Notes: generated from the letters alone by a model not told the origin. DNA of 56,500 bases from Chrysomallon squamiferum (GCA_012295275.1 CM022670.1:7757712-7814211), one strand, 5' to 3'. Shown: positions 1-12,873, counted from the stretch's first letter. Translations and numbers: made by a program.

Positions 1-155
1 ATCAACACAGAATATAAAGATGGAATTTAATGGTCTTGCTCTTACCCAGTTACCTTTGGATCTTAAATCAGAAACTTACAGCTAAAAATGGTAATTATAA
101 TATCGTAATTTTATTGTGTATTACTGATATTTTGAGGGGTTAAAAATAAGGGACG

Positions 156-364
156 TAACCGAATACTAAATGTACCAGTGATATCCAACAGTAATCTCCC
201 TTGTCAACCTTTAGAAGAAAAACAAAATAAATTCCGTACTATTTTCATAATGAAAACAATAAACATTAACCGAATATAAAATATACCAGTGATAACCAAC
301 AGTAATCTCCCTTGTCAACCTTTAGAAGAAAAACAAAATAAATTCCGTACTATTTTCATAATGA
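156..364. repeat. Tandem duplication, 111-bp unit, two copies
   Basis: Copy 1 starts at 156 and copy 2 at 267. They share long identical runs, for example about 60 bases starting cagtaatctcccttgtcaac. Copy 2 ends at about 364, where the two diverge. The high identity implies a recent duplication. Confidence 0.9.
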
Positions 365-584
365 ACATTTGATCATATCGTAAATAATACCCTCATGAAC
401 CCTCATTTAATATTCTTTATTTCATGTCATGTTTACAGTCTGTCCAATAGCTTTACGCACTGATAACAAAATTATTCACTTTTTTATCACTTTTATTTTA
501 CTGATTACAATCAGTTTTTCTGTCTTCTTTCCCTTACCAGTTACTTCCCTTTTCTAGCTTTAATTTTTTATTATTATTATTATG

Positions 585-634
<50 letters not shown>

Positions 635-2700
635 GCCAAGTAATGAATAACTTTTATAGCAACAGTTTAATTTTAGTATCATATAATATTAGAAATACCA
701 TTATTTGACATTTATATATCATTAAAGAAATATATCATTCATTCTACGATCCAGCTCATAATGACCATGAATAACAAAATCATTCATGTTTGTGATTCGT
801 AACTATTTTTATCGATGACAGAGAATTCCACATTAAAATTAGTCACACTTTAGATCTTTTATTGGTTATTTTTGTTTATTCAAGTTATATCACAGATAAC
901 AAGATGACAGTTAACGGTAAAATGATGTCATTATTCTAGCTTATACTCAAAGGTTTCGACAAAAGTATACACAACCTTTTTCAAAATAATCTGATCAAAC
1001 TAATTTAGTTCTGCTCATTCAACAGACATACACAACAACAACAAAAAATAAAACTAAATCCGTTAAGAAAAAGCATCATCATATTTAATCACATTTATAA
1101 CTCACAGTTTCAATGCAATTGCACAATATTATGACAAAAAAAAAAAAAAAATTCTGACTAGAGAACAGGATATCACATACAAAATAAACATAAGCTGCAT
1201 TAAAGCAATAAAACAAAAATAATAATAATAATAATAAAATAAAAAAATAAAAAAATGAAATTAAAGCCTGTGATCCTTCAGGTGCTTATAGAGGGTGTGC
1301 TAAGATATGGGTGGTATGAACACAAGACATAGGAATATATTGTAGATTTTTAGCTTCAATTTTTTTTTTTTCACTCCTATCAGAATTATATTTTAGCTTT
1401 AGTATTTTCATCCCAAGATATATACAGTACATTTTTAAGCTTGTTTTTCACTTCTAACAGGAATATATTGTATATTATTTACCTCAGTTTTTCTCACAAT
1501 AGATATATTTTCTGTTTCTAAAATATAAACTCACAAAAATCAAAGGTTGCTGTATATTTAAAGAATACTTTTTTAAAAATTAGCTAAATATCTTTTGTAA
1601 ATTAAATTTCCAAACAGAAAAACAACAAAATGATATCAAATGTGTATGTACCTCATACAAATAAATTTTAAAAAGTTAAATAAAATTTTTAAAAATATAT
1701 TTTTAGTAAAATAAAAAATAAATAAATACAGTCTGAAATAAATGTCATATTTGATTTCATATATGAACGAAAAACAAATTCCAGTATTCATGTTCTAATA
1801 TGGTACAGGATTTTATTGAATCCATATTCACACTTGTGTATATGTGAACATAATATATACTTGTTAGAGTGTTTGTGTTTTTGTGTGTGAGAACATTGTA
1901 ATGTAAGATTGATTTAAATCATCATTAAGCTTTTGCTTTATAGATTAAACAAAAACATACACAGACACTCATATTTTAGCTCAGTAAATATGTAGGCAAT
2001 CATTTTAAAATGAGTAATACATTCTAATACAACTAATATCTATATTTGAACAAAGAATATACTCTGAGATTTTATAATAATATATTCTGAATATGCGTAA
2101 GTCAGTTTTGAGGTAACAGTACTCAAATCTTTAGAAAAGCTAACAAAAAAATATATATATTTTAACTCTGAACCTACAACTAGATTTGACACTGACATTT
2201 TGTTTTTCTCTCTCCATTTATCTTATTATCCATAATAAATAAGAGTTTTGTAATTCCCCCTATGAAAAACAAATTTACAAACTAGAAACAAAAATAATAA
2301 CAACAATTATCGTTATTTTTATCTTTCTGGATAAAAAAAAAATATTCCTTTGAAATTTCTTTGGTAATAATTGTTTCTAAAATTTATGTTCTAAACACAT
2401 TTAACAAACAAATGTAAAAGAATTATCAAAAAACAAATAGAAAATAAATAAATAAAAAATAATAAAAGTAAAAATAGAATAATAAACAGTTTTGATTTTG
2501 AAAAATAAAATATTTCACATAACTTTCTCTGCAGTTAATAACTTTCAGTAAATATACTCCAACCTAATTTTAATTTACAAATTTCATTTAAAATGAGATC
2601 CTGCACATCAGAAATCCACCACATCTATACTTTTTATAGATTTATATATATATATATATATATAAAGCATCCATTCTTCTTCATAAAAGTATGAAATTTT

Positions 2701-2766
2701 ATGGAAATCTCTCTATGGCTTCGAAAGACATTGATAATTCAGTATGGCTACCAGAGAGATTTCCAT
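2701..2766. repeat. Foldback with 14-bp perfect arms followed by poly(A)
   Basis: ATGGAAATCTCTCT (2701-2714) has its exact reverse complement at 2753-2766. The arms flank a 38-base loop. A poly(A) run (2779-2807) follows at once. It could be a decayed non-autonomous element or a transcript hairpin; there is no direct evidence for either. Confidence 0.6.
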
Positions 2767-3114
2767 TCTTATAAAAAGGAAAAAAAAAAAAAAAAAAAAA
2801 AAAAAAATGACATGAAGGATACTGTTTGGTGTAGAAAAGATAAATGAATTTTATATATTTATGTATCTCCCATTCTCAGGTATATACTATGTCATAAAGT
2901 CAGTTATTTATCTTTTACCTAGAACTACGAAATATTGTGCAGCAAAAGAACAGTTTTGACATATCTAAATTTGATGACCACTGAAAAACTGTTTTTCTGT
3001 TTTATGGACTGAAAATCACAATTTTGTAAATTTTTGGTACTGTGACTGATTCAGATAGCTTAAAAAATTTCTTTTACAAGTTAGAATCAAAATATATTTC
3101 TTAACAGCTACCAA

Positions 3115-3165
<51 letters not shown>

Positions 3166-3798
3166 TAATTAAATAAATAAATAAATAAATAAACAATGTT
3201 GCACATATAATGATTGAATAATGTAAATTATGATTAAATCAGATGTAATTACCTAATATAGCACAAAGACGACTTATGATTAAGTAGTTTCTTTACCTTC
3301 CATGGCAAAGTTGTACTGAAAATGTTATAACACTCAGTACATACATGTTGAATCATTCATAAAAAACATGAAATTACATTCATGGTATTGGCATAATAAA
3401 TGTAATACATTTGCTACCTTCATTCACAGGTTTTAAGTTTGATATTTGGTCCTTATGAAATGTTTTAAGCTAAAATTTAGTTTAAAAAAATGTGTAGTTC
3501 TTTAAATTAAATTTCATACAATGATTATAGTGTTGTAAAGTTTCAACATAATGAAAATGATTTAATTTTGGTTAGATGTATGTTATTAAAAATGTTTTTT
3601 CTTTGTAAATAACTAGTAAACCACTAATAAATCTTTTCAAATGATATATAGAGAATTCTATACCACAAAAAACATGTTTACTTTTTAACTTTGAAAAATT
3701 AAATTAAATCAATTATATATATTCAAAAGACAAACATGAAATGATAGGACGTTCATGTATTTTAATTTTGTAGTGGATTTTTGATTTGATAAACGTAA

Positions 3799-3801
<3 letters not shown>

Positions 3802-3877
<76 letters not shown>
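3802..3877. repeat. (CT)n microsatellite
   Basis: Uninterrupted CT dinucleotide run of about 38 units. An Arg-Glu repeat frame on the minus strand through it is an artefact. Confidence 0.95.
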
Positions 3878-3879
<2 letters not shown>

Positions 3880-4908
3880 AAATCTGCACTTACAAGCAAA
3901 AAGAACATTTAGCTGAAAATACATGCTATAATTTAAAGCAGCAGTTGTCTATTTTGTATCAGATTTTTAAAGTTTTAAATGCTGAAATCTGACTATTCTG
4001 ACAAAAATCTTGCCCATCCTAACATCATAAATAATTCAGAACACTAACAGCTTTTTTGAAAACTGAAATAGTTTATCTGAAATCACAAAATCCAAAAAGC
4101 TCAGAAATCCTACTTTTTTGAGCAGCTGAGACAGTGTTAGAGTTTTCATCAGATGTGGCATTGACAAACCTTATTTCACCCACAAATTTATTAGAAATAT
4201 TAATTAAAATATCTGCAGACTATATATAAAAGATATATATGACAAACAAATGAATTTTTATTTAATTACTCCGATGATATTTTAAGGCTATCTCCTTATT
4301 CTCTCAAATACTAAATATTTTAAAAATTCAAAAATCTGGTCCCAAGCATTTTGGTTAAAGGGGTCCTCAGTTTGTTTTAAATATTTTAGTTCAAATCTGA
4401 GCCGTGAAATTCATTATATTAAAATATCAATCCCTCAAGCATCTTATTTTGATAAAAGAAAATTATTTTGTCTTTGATTGAATAATTTTGTCTTTTTGTA
4501 GAGAAAATAAGCAGGTAATGACTCAAGATATTTACTTTATCTTTTCTAGCTGGGAAAGACATCTACTCTTCAATCATTTATTGCAATCAGTAAGTGGAAA
4601 CCAAGGTAACAGGTAAAGTTATTCTCTAAAATGTACTTCATCATATTAGTTTATTCCCTCAGGTTAATTGGTGTGCTTTATTATTTTACTTCAAAGCTCA
4701 ATATGACTAAAGGGAAATAATTTTGTAAACAGAAGGATTAATAGCAGATCTAAGGTATACAATTTATGTTGTAAACTAAATATGGTATTTGTTATTAAAA
4801 ATAATAATAAAAGTCAAGCTAGGATTCATTATACATATTATTATTGTAAAGTATAAACCTGAGATTTTGGCATAATAAATAGCAGCACTAATTTTCTTTA
4901 TAAACATA

Positions 4909-4909
<1 letters not shown>

Positions 4910-4960
<51 letters not shown>

Positions 4961-5541
4961 GTAATAATAATAATAATAAAAGTTATAATAATTATATAAT
5001 AGTTATATTCATGAGGCAGATTATATTTCATATTTGATTTCTGTGAGAGATAGAATTTTAAACATAATAATAAAATAACAATAATAATAATAAAATAATA
5101 ATAATAATAAAATCAAATTTTAATATAAAATTAACTGTTCTCCAAGCTATTTTAAATTAAGCAACTGAAAATGAAGTATCCCATTTTCATACATTTTCAT
5201 GCAGCATATACAAAATAAAAAGAAGTGTTTTTACAAATAAAAAAAAGGAACAAAATACACCTTTTTTTTTCTTTTTTTTTTTTTACAGGTGAACTTTTTC
5301 ACTGACACAAAAATCACAATATGCACATTTGATAAGGAATATTTATCAGTTTATATCCACAATGACACAAGAAATTTGTTTTATAAGAAACACGTAGAAG
5401 TTTTGTATGACAGCTGATCACTGTACTGGATTGTTCAAACTATCAGGTCTTCCAGCTATGTGACCAGTCTGAAATTAGAAAATATACATTTTATTAATAG
5501 TATAAACAATAACCTAATAATAGTAATAATAAATATACTAA

Positions 5542-5572
<31 letters not shown>

Positions 5573-5577
5573 ACTAT

Positions 5578-5661
<84 letters not shown>
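4910..5661. repeat. Cluster of (AAT)n and compound CTG/CTA microsatellites
   Basis: AAT runs at 4910-4981 and 5063-5111. A compound run at 5537-5661 passes from CTG through CTA to AAT units. The Leu/Ile-rich frame across it is a repeat translation. Confidence 0.9.
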
Positions 5662-5662
<1 letters not shown>

Positions 5663-5915
5663 CTTTATGAAAGTGTTTTATAATTACATTAGGCACAAAT
5701 TAATAATTTTTGTACAAATTTAACTGTTCTTAGATATATTGGAATACTGTCAAGGGAAGTAATTCTGCAAATACTAAGCTGTGATTGTATAAAGAGTTAT
5801 GGACCCTAACATTAAAGAACTATTGCAAATTTAAAAGAAAAAAAATCACTTTTTGATTTGGGTATGTATGTATACATAAAGTTTTATATTAAAAAACCTT
5901 TTTACTATGGTACAA

Positions 5916-6147
5916 TTTATTTAAAAAAATAAAAATAAAAAAGTAATCTGTGAATTTTAAATTGTTTTCTAGATTTATGAAGCTTGCACAATATATGTTT
6001 CTGTCACTTTGTAATAGCAGTAGAATAAAAAGAAGTTATTGTAAAATGTTTTAACAGAAAATAAAAAGAAGTTATTGTAGAATGTTTTAACAGCCATTAA
6101 CACAAAAAGATAAAAACTCTAACTGTAATACTCCACTTACTTTCTAG
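5916..6147 (-). terminator. 3' UTR start and candidate polyadenylation signal of the ANKRD50 homologue
   Basis: On the minus strand the first AATAAA after the stop that I picked out is at 5921-5916, about 230 bases downstream. Such hexamers are frequent by chance in this AT-rich DNA, so the true end may be further left. A donor-like AAA|GTAAGT starts 7 bases after the stop codon (GT at 6140-6139), so the 3' UTR may itself be spliced. A 36-bp tandem duplication lies at 6024-6093. Confidence 0.3.
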
Positions 6148-7705
6148 TCATAAAGGTGTTTCTTTTTTCAGGGGTAATCCATTTGGCCTGACAGGAGTTT
6201 TACCATTGGCTGGTACTGCTCCTGGGGCTATATTTGTGTAACCATTGGTATGAACTGGACTGGTCAGCGACTGAGTCCCATCTCCTGACAGCTTGTTATA
6301 ATGAGACGAGTGTCCATTCAGTCCGTGGACTGGAGACTTTATGATGTCTGCATTCACACTGGGACTTTTCGTGATTTTTGGATTCGTAACAATTCCGTTT
6401 CTCTTTCGTCTCATTTCAGGTGATCGCAAGTGAAGTCCACTCTGCCCCATCACCATCTTGGTGGGTGAATCAGGAACGAGTCCCCGCTGCTGAAGTAAAC
6501 TCTTCTTCATGTTCTGAAAGTGGGAAGGGTTGATTTGCCATATTGGCTCCTCATTGTTAATTAGCTCGACGTTGGGATTTGTGATAATGTTGATTGTCTG
6601 TGAGATCTTTTCTTGTTTCAGGCTGGCAAATTTCACAGGAGAAGGAGCTAGGAGGTTAATGTTCCGTTCACTTTCAGGAGACAAACGAATATCCGCAGAC
6701 ATTTTTGGAATTTCTACAATGGGAGATGTCGGAGGGGATTGCACAGGGCTCTGAGGTTCACTCACAGGGGAGAGAACTCTGCTAATTGGCCTAGACCGGT
6801 TTTTGCCCATGGAACATTGCTGTAGTTGTTGTGTGAAGGTCAGACACTCATGGTCAGTTGACTTGACCATGTTAGCTAGGTTCCCACTCTGAGAACTTTG
6901 ATTGGTGGATGACGTCATATTGCTAGATGATTTAGAAGAATTGTTTGAATGATAAGATTTCCTACGATCAAATGTTGACTCAGGTGAGTCCGAAGGTGAA
7001 GTGTGCAAAACGTTGATGTGGCCGACAGCTCTGTTGCTACCTTTAGGTGGATTAGTGGTCAGTGGTTTGGTCTCGTTACTTGAATTAGATGAAGAACTAC
7101 GACTCTTTGACCCATTGACTGGGCTTGCACCAAAGTCTTCCAGAATCTTACACACAGTATTGTGTCCACTTTTCATGGCCACTCTTATGGGCGTCCGGCC
7201 AAACTGGTCAGCATGATTTGGATTTGCATGATACTGCAGCAACACATGCACAACATCCTCATGGCCTTCCTGAGCAGCAATGCACAACGCTGTTGCCCCC
7301 TGGTTACAGGTATGGTCAACATAGGCACCTTTCTCCAGCAGGAGTTTGACAACTCTCTCATGACCCTGCCATGCAGCTGACTGCAAGGATGTCCTCTGAT
7401 CATTGTCCACAGCATTGACGTTGGCACCGTGGGTGATAAGCAACTCTGACATCTGGTAATGACCTTGCCAGGCGCTGACATGCAAGGCAGTGCGACCTTC
7501 GAGGTCAACGCATTCGACATCTGCTCCACTCTCCAGAAAGAATGCAGCCATTGATAGGTGATTCTCCAGCGCGAGTATGTACAACGTCGATCTGCCGTCA
7601 GCATCCTTGTAGTTGAGGTTGGCTCCACTGGAAATGAGAAGCTCAACAACATCCTTGTGTCCTTCAATGGCTGCCACTCGCAGAGCTGTTTTACCATCAT
7701 GAGAT
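6148..7705 (-). CDS. ANKRD50: ANKRD50 homologue, last coding exon (residues 872-1389)
   Basis: Seen: the exon opens after the acceptor ttgcag (AG at 7707-7706). Its first base completes a split Arg codon from the 143-bp exon, and it runs 518 codons to TGA at 6150-6148. It codes for ankyrin repeats 12-17 (residues 872-1069), each 33 residues with DxxGRTAL-type starts, then a 320-residue Ser/Pro/Asn-rich tail with no predicted fold. The tail has short blocks that I recall from vertebrate ANKRD50: SPSDSPESTFDRRKS (1107-1121), LTFTQQLQQCS (1159-1169), RKRNGIVTNP (1304-1313) and the terminal KKETPL. ETPL has Glu at -3, Thr at -2 and Leu at 0, the form preferred by the SNX27 PDZ domain. Several SP/TP sites suggest proline-directed phosphorylation. 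Known: vertebrate ANKRD50 acts with SNX27-retromer and WASH in endosome-to-plasma-membrane recycling. Inference: the same role here. Confidence 0.96.
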
Positions 7706-8318
7706 CTGCAAGTAATTATTCTCAAACATGTAAAAACAAAAATACCTCTGAAATCAGTTTTACTCACATGTTGATGACTTGCTAAGATATAGATATAATA
7801 TATATTTTAGTGTGTGTTTGTGAATCATAAACAATAGCATCATAACAAGACTATTTCTCTCGAATATTTATCCACATATATTACATATGTATATGCTGAC
7901 CATACATTTATTGTATGAATTACTTTTTACTGAACTGATTTTAGAATTTAATTTAAAATTAAGATTGTTTGTTCACAAGATTCATAAGCCAAATTAGGTG
8001 CAAAAATGTTTAGTGTGTGTGTGTGTGTGTATATTCTTTGTGTGTATGTGAGTTATGTTTATCTGTGGAGAAATAAAAACAGTGCTGTGTTAGATTTAAT
8101 CAATACAAGCAGTAACTTGCAATAAATTACTACTAGTTTTACCAGAAAGTACACCCAGAGCAGTAATAACATTAATGATCATCTGACTGAAATATCTAAC
8201 ATGATAACACTGACTGGTTTGATAAACATCAATCACATAAATAACACCTAATATAGTTATACCAAAACTTAACAATATTTGTTGCTGTTGTTGCCATTAT
8301 TATTATTTATTCATTTAA

Positions 8319-8393
<75 letters not shown>

Positions 8394-8574
8394 CTGTATT
8401 GCTGTTATTATTATTGTTATTCTTACTACATGTATTTTAGTATAGCTGTTGTTGATGATGTTGTTAATATTATCATCATCATCACTATCATCATTATTAC
8501 ATATAACAAACACAAACATGAACACAAGAATCAAAATATGACAAAAGATGATGTAGGTTTCTTCTCTGGTGTAC
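7706..8574 (-). other. Intron 3 of the ANKRD50 homologue (869 bp)
   Basis: Bounded by donor AG|GTACAC and acceptor ttgcag. It contains an (ATT)n run of about 24 units (8322-8392), a short (GT)n near 8014-8030 and a degenerate (ATC)n near 8470-8500. No other feature seen. Confidence 0.8.
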
Positions 8575-8717
8575 CTGTGATCCATGTCAATGCCGTGTTC
8601 TAGGAGAGTTGCTACAACAGCCACATGGCCCTCCTGTGCTGCCTGAATCAGTGGGTGTCGGCCGTCGTTGTCCACCTCGTTAATCCTCGCCCCCTGCTCT
8701 ATGATTGCCTCACACAC
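8575..8717 (-). CDS. ANKRD50: ANKRD50 homologue, 143-bp internal coding exon (residues 824-871)
   Basis: Seen: acceptor tttgacag, with AG at 8719-8718, and exon start GTG TGT GAG (Val-Cys-Glu). The donor is AG|GTACAC, with GT at 8574-8573. The exon codes for the second half of ankyrin repeat 10 ([14 protein letters not shown]) and nearly all of repeat 11 ([16 protein letters not shown] onwards). It starts in phase 0 and ends with two bases of an Arg codon that the next exon completes, so all three coding exons join in one frame. The stretch matches vertebrate ANKRD50 (CEALIEQGARTNEIDNDGR, from memory). Open reading continues past the donor only into an (ATT)n microsatellite, which is intronic. 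Confidence 0.95.
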
Positions 8718-8866
8718 CTGTCAAATACAACAGTTTAATCACTTTAACAGTGTGAAATACCAGATTTAATTTACACAAACGTCTGAATCATCAGTATCAG
8801 ATGTGAGAAATAAAATATTTAAACAGACTCCAAAAATTAAAATATTCTTTTTGCAAGCGAATATGG

Positions 8867-8867
<1 letters not shown>

Positions 8868-8913
<46 letters not shown>

Positions 8914-8932
8914 GTGTGTGTGTGTGTGTGTT
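8868..8932. repeat. (GT)n microsatellite, one interruption
   Basis: GT run with a single TT interruption, just inside intron 2 of the ANKRD50 homologue, about 150 bases upstream (on the minus strand) of the 143-bp exon. Confidence 0.95.
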
Positions 8933-11581
8933 AATATGTATTTACTGTTGAAGAAATACAACAGACTAACAATGCCAATATATGTAAACTTAATGAAAAA
9001 AATAATTTTCATTCATGAATCGTTTTCTTTTTTTTCTTCAGATATGGGAATGGAATAAATGACATTTTAACTTAATTATTTTCCCCAAAACACCTCTGAC
9101 TTTTGGGATTGGAATTAAGAAAGTTTTGATTCTCTGATCAAATCAAGTTGTCACAAAACAAATCTGTTTTAATTCAAGAGTCTTAAATGTGCCATCAATG
9201 TATACATTGTGTATGTATGTAAGTATGGGGTAAACAAAAAAATATGTTCATCATCTTTTTTTTAACTTTGTATTGTTATTGTTATATAATTATTTTGAAT
9301 TAATGTTATAGGAATGAAAGCTTTAATTTAAACAGAATATTGTAGCAATGGTATATTTTAATATAATTATTACAATATAATTTTCAACACTGTATTCATC
9401 ATGTGTACATTATTTGATTAACTTTTTCAATAATTCATCTGCCATTAGTCTTAACAGTACATACAAATTTATATATAATATTATCACTGGTGGCATTTTA
9501 CATAATACAAATGAGTATCATTATTTATTATTTTCTTACTTGATGTAATAAAATAAAAATGTTTGATTTTACTTTGTTTTGTTCTTATTTTTTATCTTTT
9601 ACTCTTTATTATTTTAACTATACATTTTATTATTTTTGTGTTTGCTTGTTCTTTTATTTACTGATTGCTAGAAAACATCTAAATTTAAAAAAAAATTCAG
9701 ATGATTATATCAAAGTTTAAAGATCGGTTCAAAATTATAATTAAAATGTGAACAGACAAAAACCTGTACAGATGAAATCGCATTTTGTAAAGTTAGACAT
9801 TCAGTGTAAAAATGAGAAAACTTGCACTATAAGGAAAATTATTACTTTTGTGAGCCAAATAATTTATATCTCGTTTTTGTTCTTCTTTTTTTTTGTTTTT
9901 AATATCACCTGCTGCAAGTGATGCAAGTAACAGATGTTTAGAGGCAGCTGTATTGAAAAAACTAAATTTCATTTAGCAATCACAATCTCATTTCTGAAGA
10001 ATAAGTTTTTTATTTTTTAACTCAGTTTTATAGTAACAAAAAAAAATCTAATTTTTTTTATTTATTTTTTTTGTCAGCCTTCTGCCACTCAACAGCAAAT
10101 AAATAAAACTAAATGTGTTAAAACAATGCTCATTTCATGTTTTGTCTTCAGCAAAACATTTATGTTTTATAAAGAACAATACTTGAAGTGTTAAAGCTCC
10201 CCTGAATAAACAAAAAAAACAACAAACAAGTCCCAATCCACTGTAACTGTATATTTTCAATTTAAATTACATACAAGACTCAGTTAAAAGTATGTAGGAT
10301 GACTCAAATGCAGACTGACAGATGTTCATCTGGATGGATAAGCAGATGAATAGATAAGTAGATGGAATGATTTATGAAATGCATACGTACATTTATGCAG
10401 AAACACACGTGCATAAAACTAGATACACAAACACATACAAATGTACTACATATAATAATAAGCAAAAAAGATAAACATTAAAAAAAAAGATATATATATA
10501 TATATATATAAACACATACCAACATACACATGTATGTATGTATACACACACGTGCATATCTGTGTATGTAAACAGATCAGTGGGGGAGCAATTTCACACA
10601 TGGAGATATGCACATTTGTACATCTCTTTGATGTTTGTCTTTTTTTTTTTACTTTTCTTTTTTTTTCAGTGATGTATTCCTTATGTTACAATAAACCACT
10701 TATTTTTTTTCTTTCTTCAAAAGCAAAATTTTCAAAATAAAAATCAACATTGAGTTTATTGTTGTTGTTTCCAAATTGCCACTCTGTCAGTAGTAAGAAA
10801 TTTTCACGACAGAAGATCTCAATAAATAAATAAATAAATAGATAAATAAATAAAACTTAAAAATAATTTTAAAAAACAATAATAAAGAGAAAAGGTAAAG
10901 TAACAAAACAGAAAAGAATAAAACTTAATTTTAAGAAAGAGAGAAATAAAAGATTAAAAAAAATGAAGTAGCAAAGATAAAAAATATAAGAAAAAAATAT
11001 TAATGCAAGATACAAATTTGTTTTGAATGAAAAATATAGAAGGAAACAAAGATAAAACAAGAGAAAAAGATAAACAGAAAAACAACAAAGATAAGAGAAC
11101 AAATAAAAAAAAGAAAAAAGATCAAAGATAAAAGTAACAAAAAAACTAAAAAGAAAAAAAAAAAAAAAAAAAAAAAAAATAACGAGAAGTAACAGAAACA
11201 TTTTAGAATTCCTCAAATAACTGAAGAGAAAAAAAAAATAAAGTAGAAAAAAAAAATACACTGAAAAAATTGACAACATTAGAAATACATGAATCAGTAT
11301 CCAGGTAGGAATCTCTGAGTGTTATCAATTGCAGTCTTGTAAAAACATCATTCTGTAAGCAGTCTGCCAGTCTAACCATATCAAATACCACTCAGCCATT
11401 TCCACACACTCAAAATCTTCTTCTCTTTTTTTTTTCTATAACAAGATCTCATTTCTAGCACAGATGTCTATTTATGTGAGATATGGGAACTTAAAATATG
11501 GAGGGATACAATCAAATATGGTGGGTTTGGGATGGGAAAGGGAATAGAAAATAATTATGATGATAATATAAATGGAAGTGT

Positions 11582-11618
<37 letters not shown>

Positions 11619-11789
11619 ACTTTATTAAGTATTTCTGTTTGTGTGTGTGTAAAATGAAAATATGTCACTGAGTGCACAAATGTACATGTGTGTAATTAAG
11701 GAGATAAAAAAAACATTGGGATAACAAAATTAAACGGTCATATCTACAGCCACATCAAGAGAAGAAAAAAAAGAAGATATACTTATTTC

Positions 11790-11825
<36 letters not shown>

Positions 11826-12629
11826 AAATTATCTCACACTTTTTCTTTTTCTTTTTCTGTTTTTTTTTATCTTTTCAGACAGGATAGAACAGGCAACAAT
11901 CCTAAATATGCCACAAAAATCTCTTTAATTTTTTTTTTTTTAAACTATTTTTACGAGTTGGCTCCATGGCACCTATTCTACCGAGCGACAAGGGATCTCA
12001 GCACAGATAAAATATCCCAATTGTGTTCCTGCTTCATTTCCTTTCACCACCTTTCATCCAGGAGCAGATAACCTCGCAGAATTACTCCTCTTCTTCGAGT
12101 TCTTCTCTGAAATTAACGCTCGCTCTGCGTGAAGCAGATGGCTACAGAAAAAAACTGTTTTGGCAGTCAACCATCAAGTAATGTTAATACTGCCTGGTGC
12201 GTGTATGTAATCAGATTTTATATCTTTTTAAAATTGAGTATTTCTGTATCCATATAAGATAGAATAATCTATGTATTCAGTGCTTTAATTAGTCGGGCAA
12301 TGTCTGGCAGAGCTAATATATATGTGTGTGTGTGTACGTGCGTATGTATGTATAAAGAAGACGGAATCGATATTTCGGTTCCATAGTGTGGCAATTAGTG
12401 GTGTCTTTATGCACAGTAGAATTAGCCGTATATTTATACAGAGTAATTTCATTATTAATGTTTATGACATAAAAAGTTTCCCTACTTTATTTAACAGAGT
12501 TATTTGATTATTAATATTTATCACATAAAAGTCTTTAGTGTTAAACCTCTGTGGACTGTGATTTCATTAGTGGGTTGCATTACACAAAAGCACTGAGTGT
12601 CTATTTATGTATAATAACTATGTTACAAA

Positions 12630-12840
12630 CAATTAGTATTATTACTACCATATTAATGCTAATACTGCTACTATTGTAACAACTACTAATGTTAGTACTC
12701 TTAGTACTACTACCATTACTACATTACTACTACTTCCATTTAATATTATTATTACTAGTACAACTACTACACAAGTACCACCACCACTAGTACAACTGTT
12801 TTTACTATTATGATTAATACTAGTATTACTATTAGTGCTG

Positions 12841-12873
<33 letters not shown>

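Larger units (their letters stand above)
1..5915. other. 3' flank (or long 3' UTR) of the ANKRD50 homologue, no gene seen
   Basis: Very AT-rich sequence with a 111-bp tandem duplication (156-364), an (ATT)n run (569-634), poly(A) runs (about 1136-1151 and 2779-2807), an (AT)n run (2643-2664), a foldback (2701-2766), (AAT)n/(AAAT)n (3114-3195), (CT)n (3802-3877), further (AAT)n runs (4910-4981, 5063-5111) and a compound CTG/CTA/AAT run (5537-5661). Open frames across these runs are repeat translations, not genes. Confidence 0.6.

Noticed and set aside
3709-3924. Frame coding for an Arg-Glu repeat protein
   Set aside because: It is a translation of a (CT)n microsatellite. The same applies to the frames over (GA)n at 16071-16154 and (CT)n at 28757-28822.
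5460-5723. Leu/Ile-rich frame resembling a membrane protein
   Set aside because: Translation of a compound CTG/CTA/AAT microsatellite.
7185-7700. Second long frame inside the last ANKRD50 exon
   Set aside because: Out-of-frame shadow of the ankyrin repeats. The repeat periodicity of the true frame creates long open alternatives.
8307-8574. Open frame extending past the 143-bp ANKRD50 exon
   Set aside because: It continues into an (ATC)n/(ATT)n microsatellite after a usable donor, and the ankyrin sequence resumes in phase only after the acceptor at 7707-7706.
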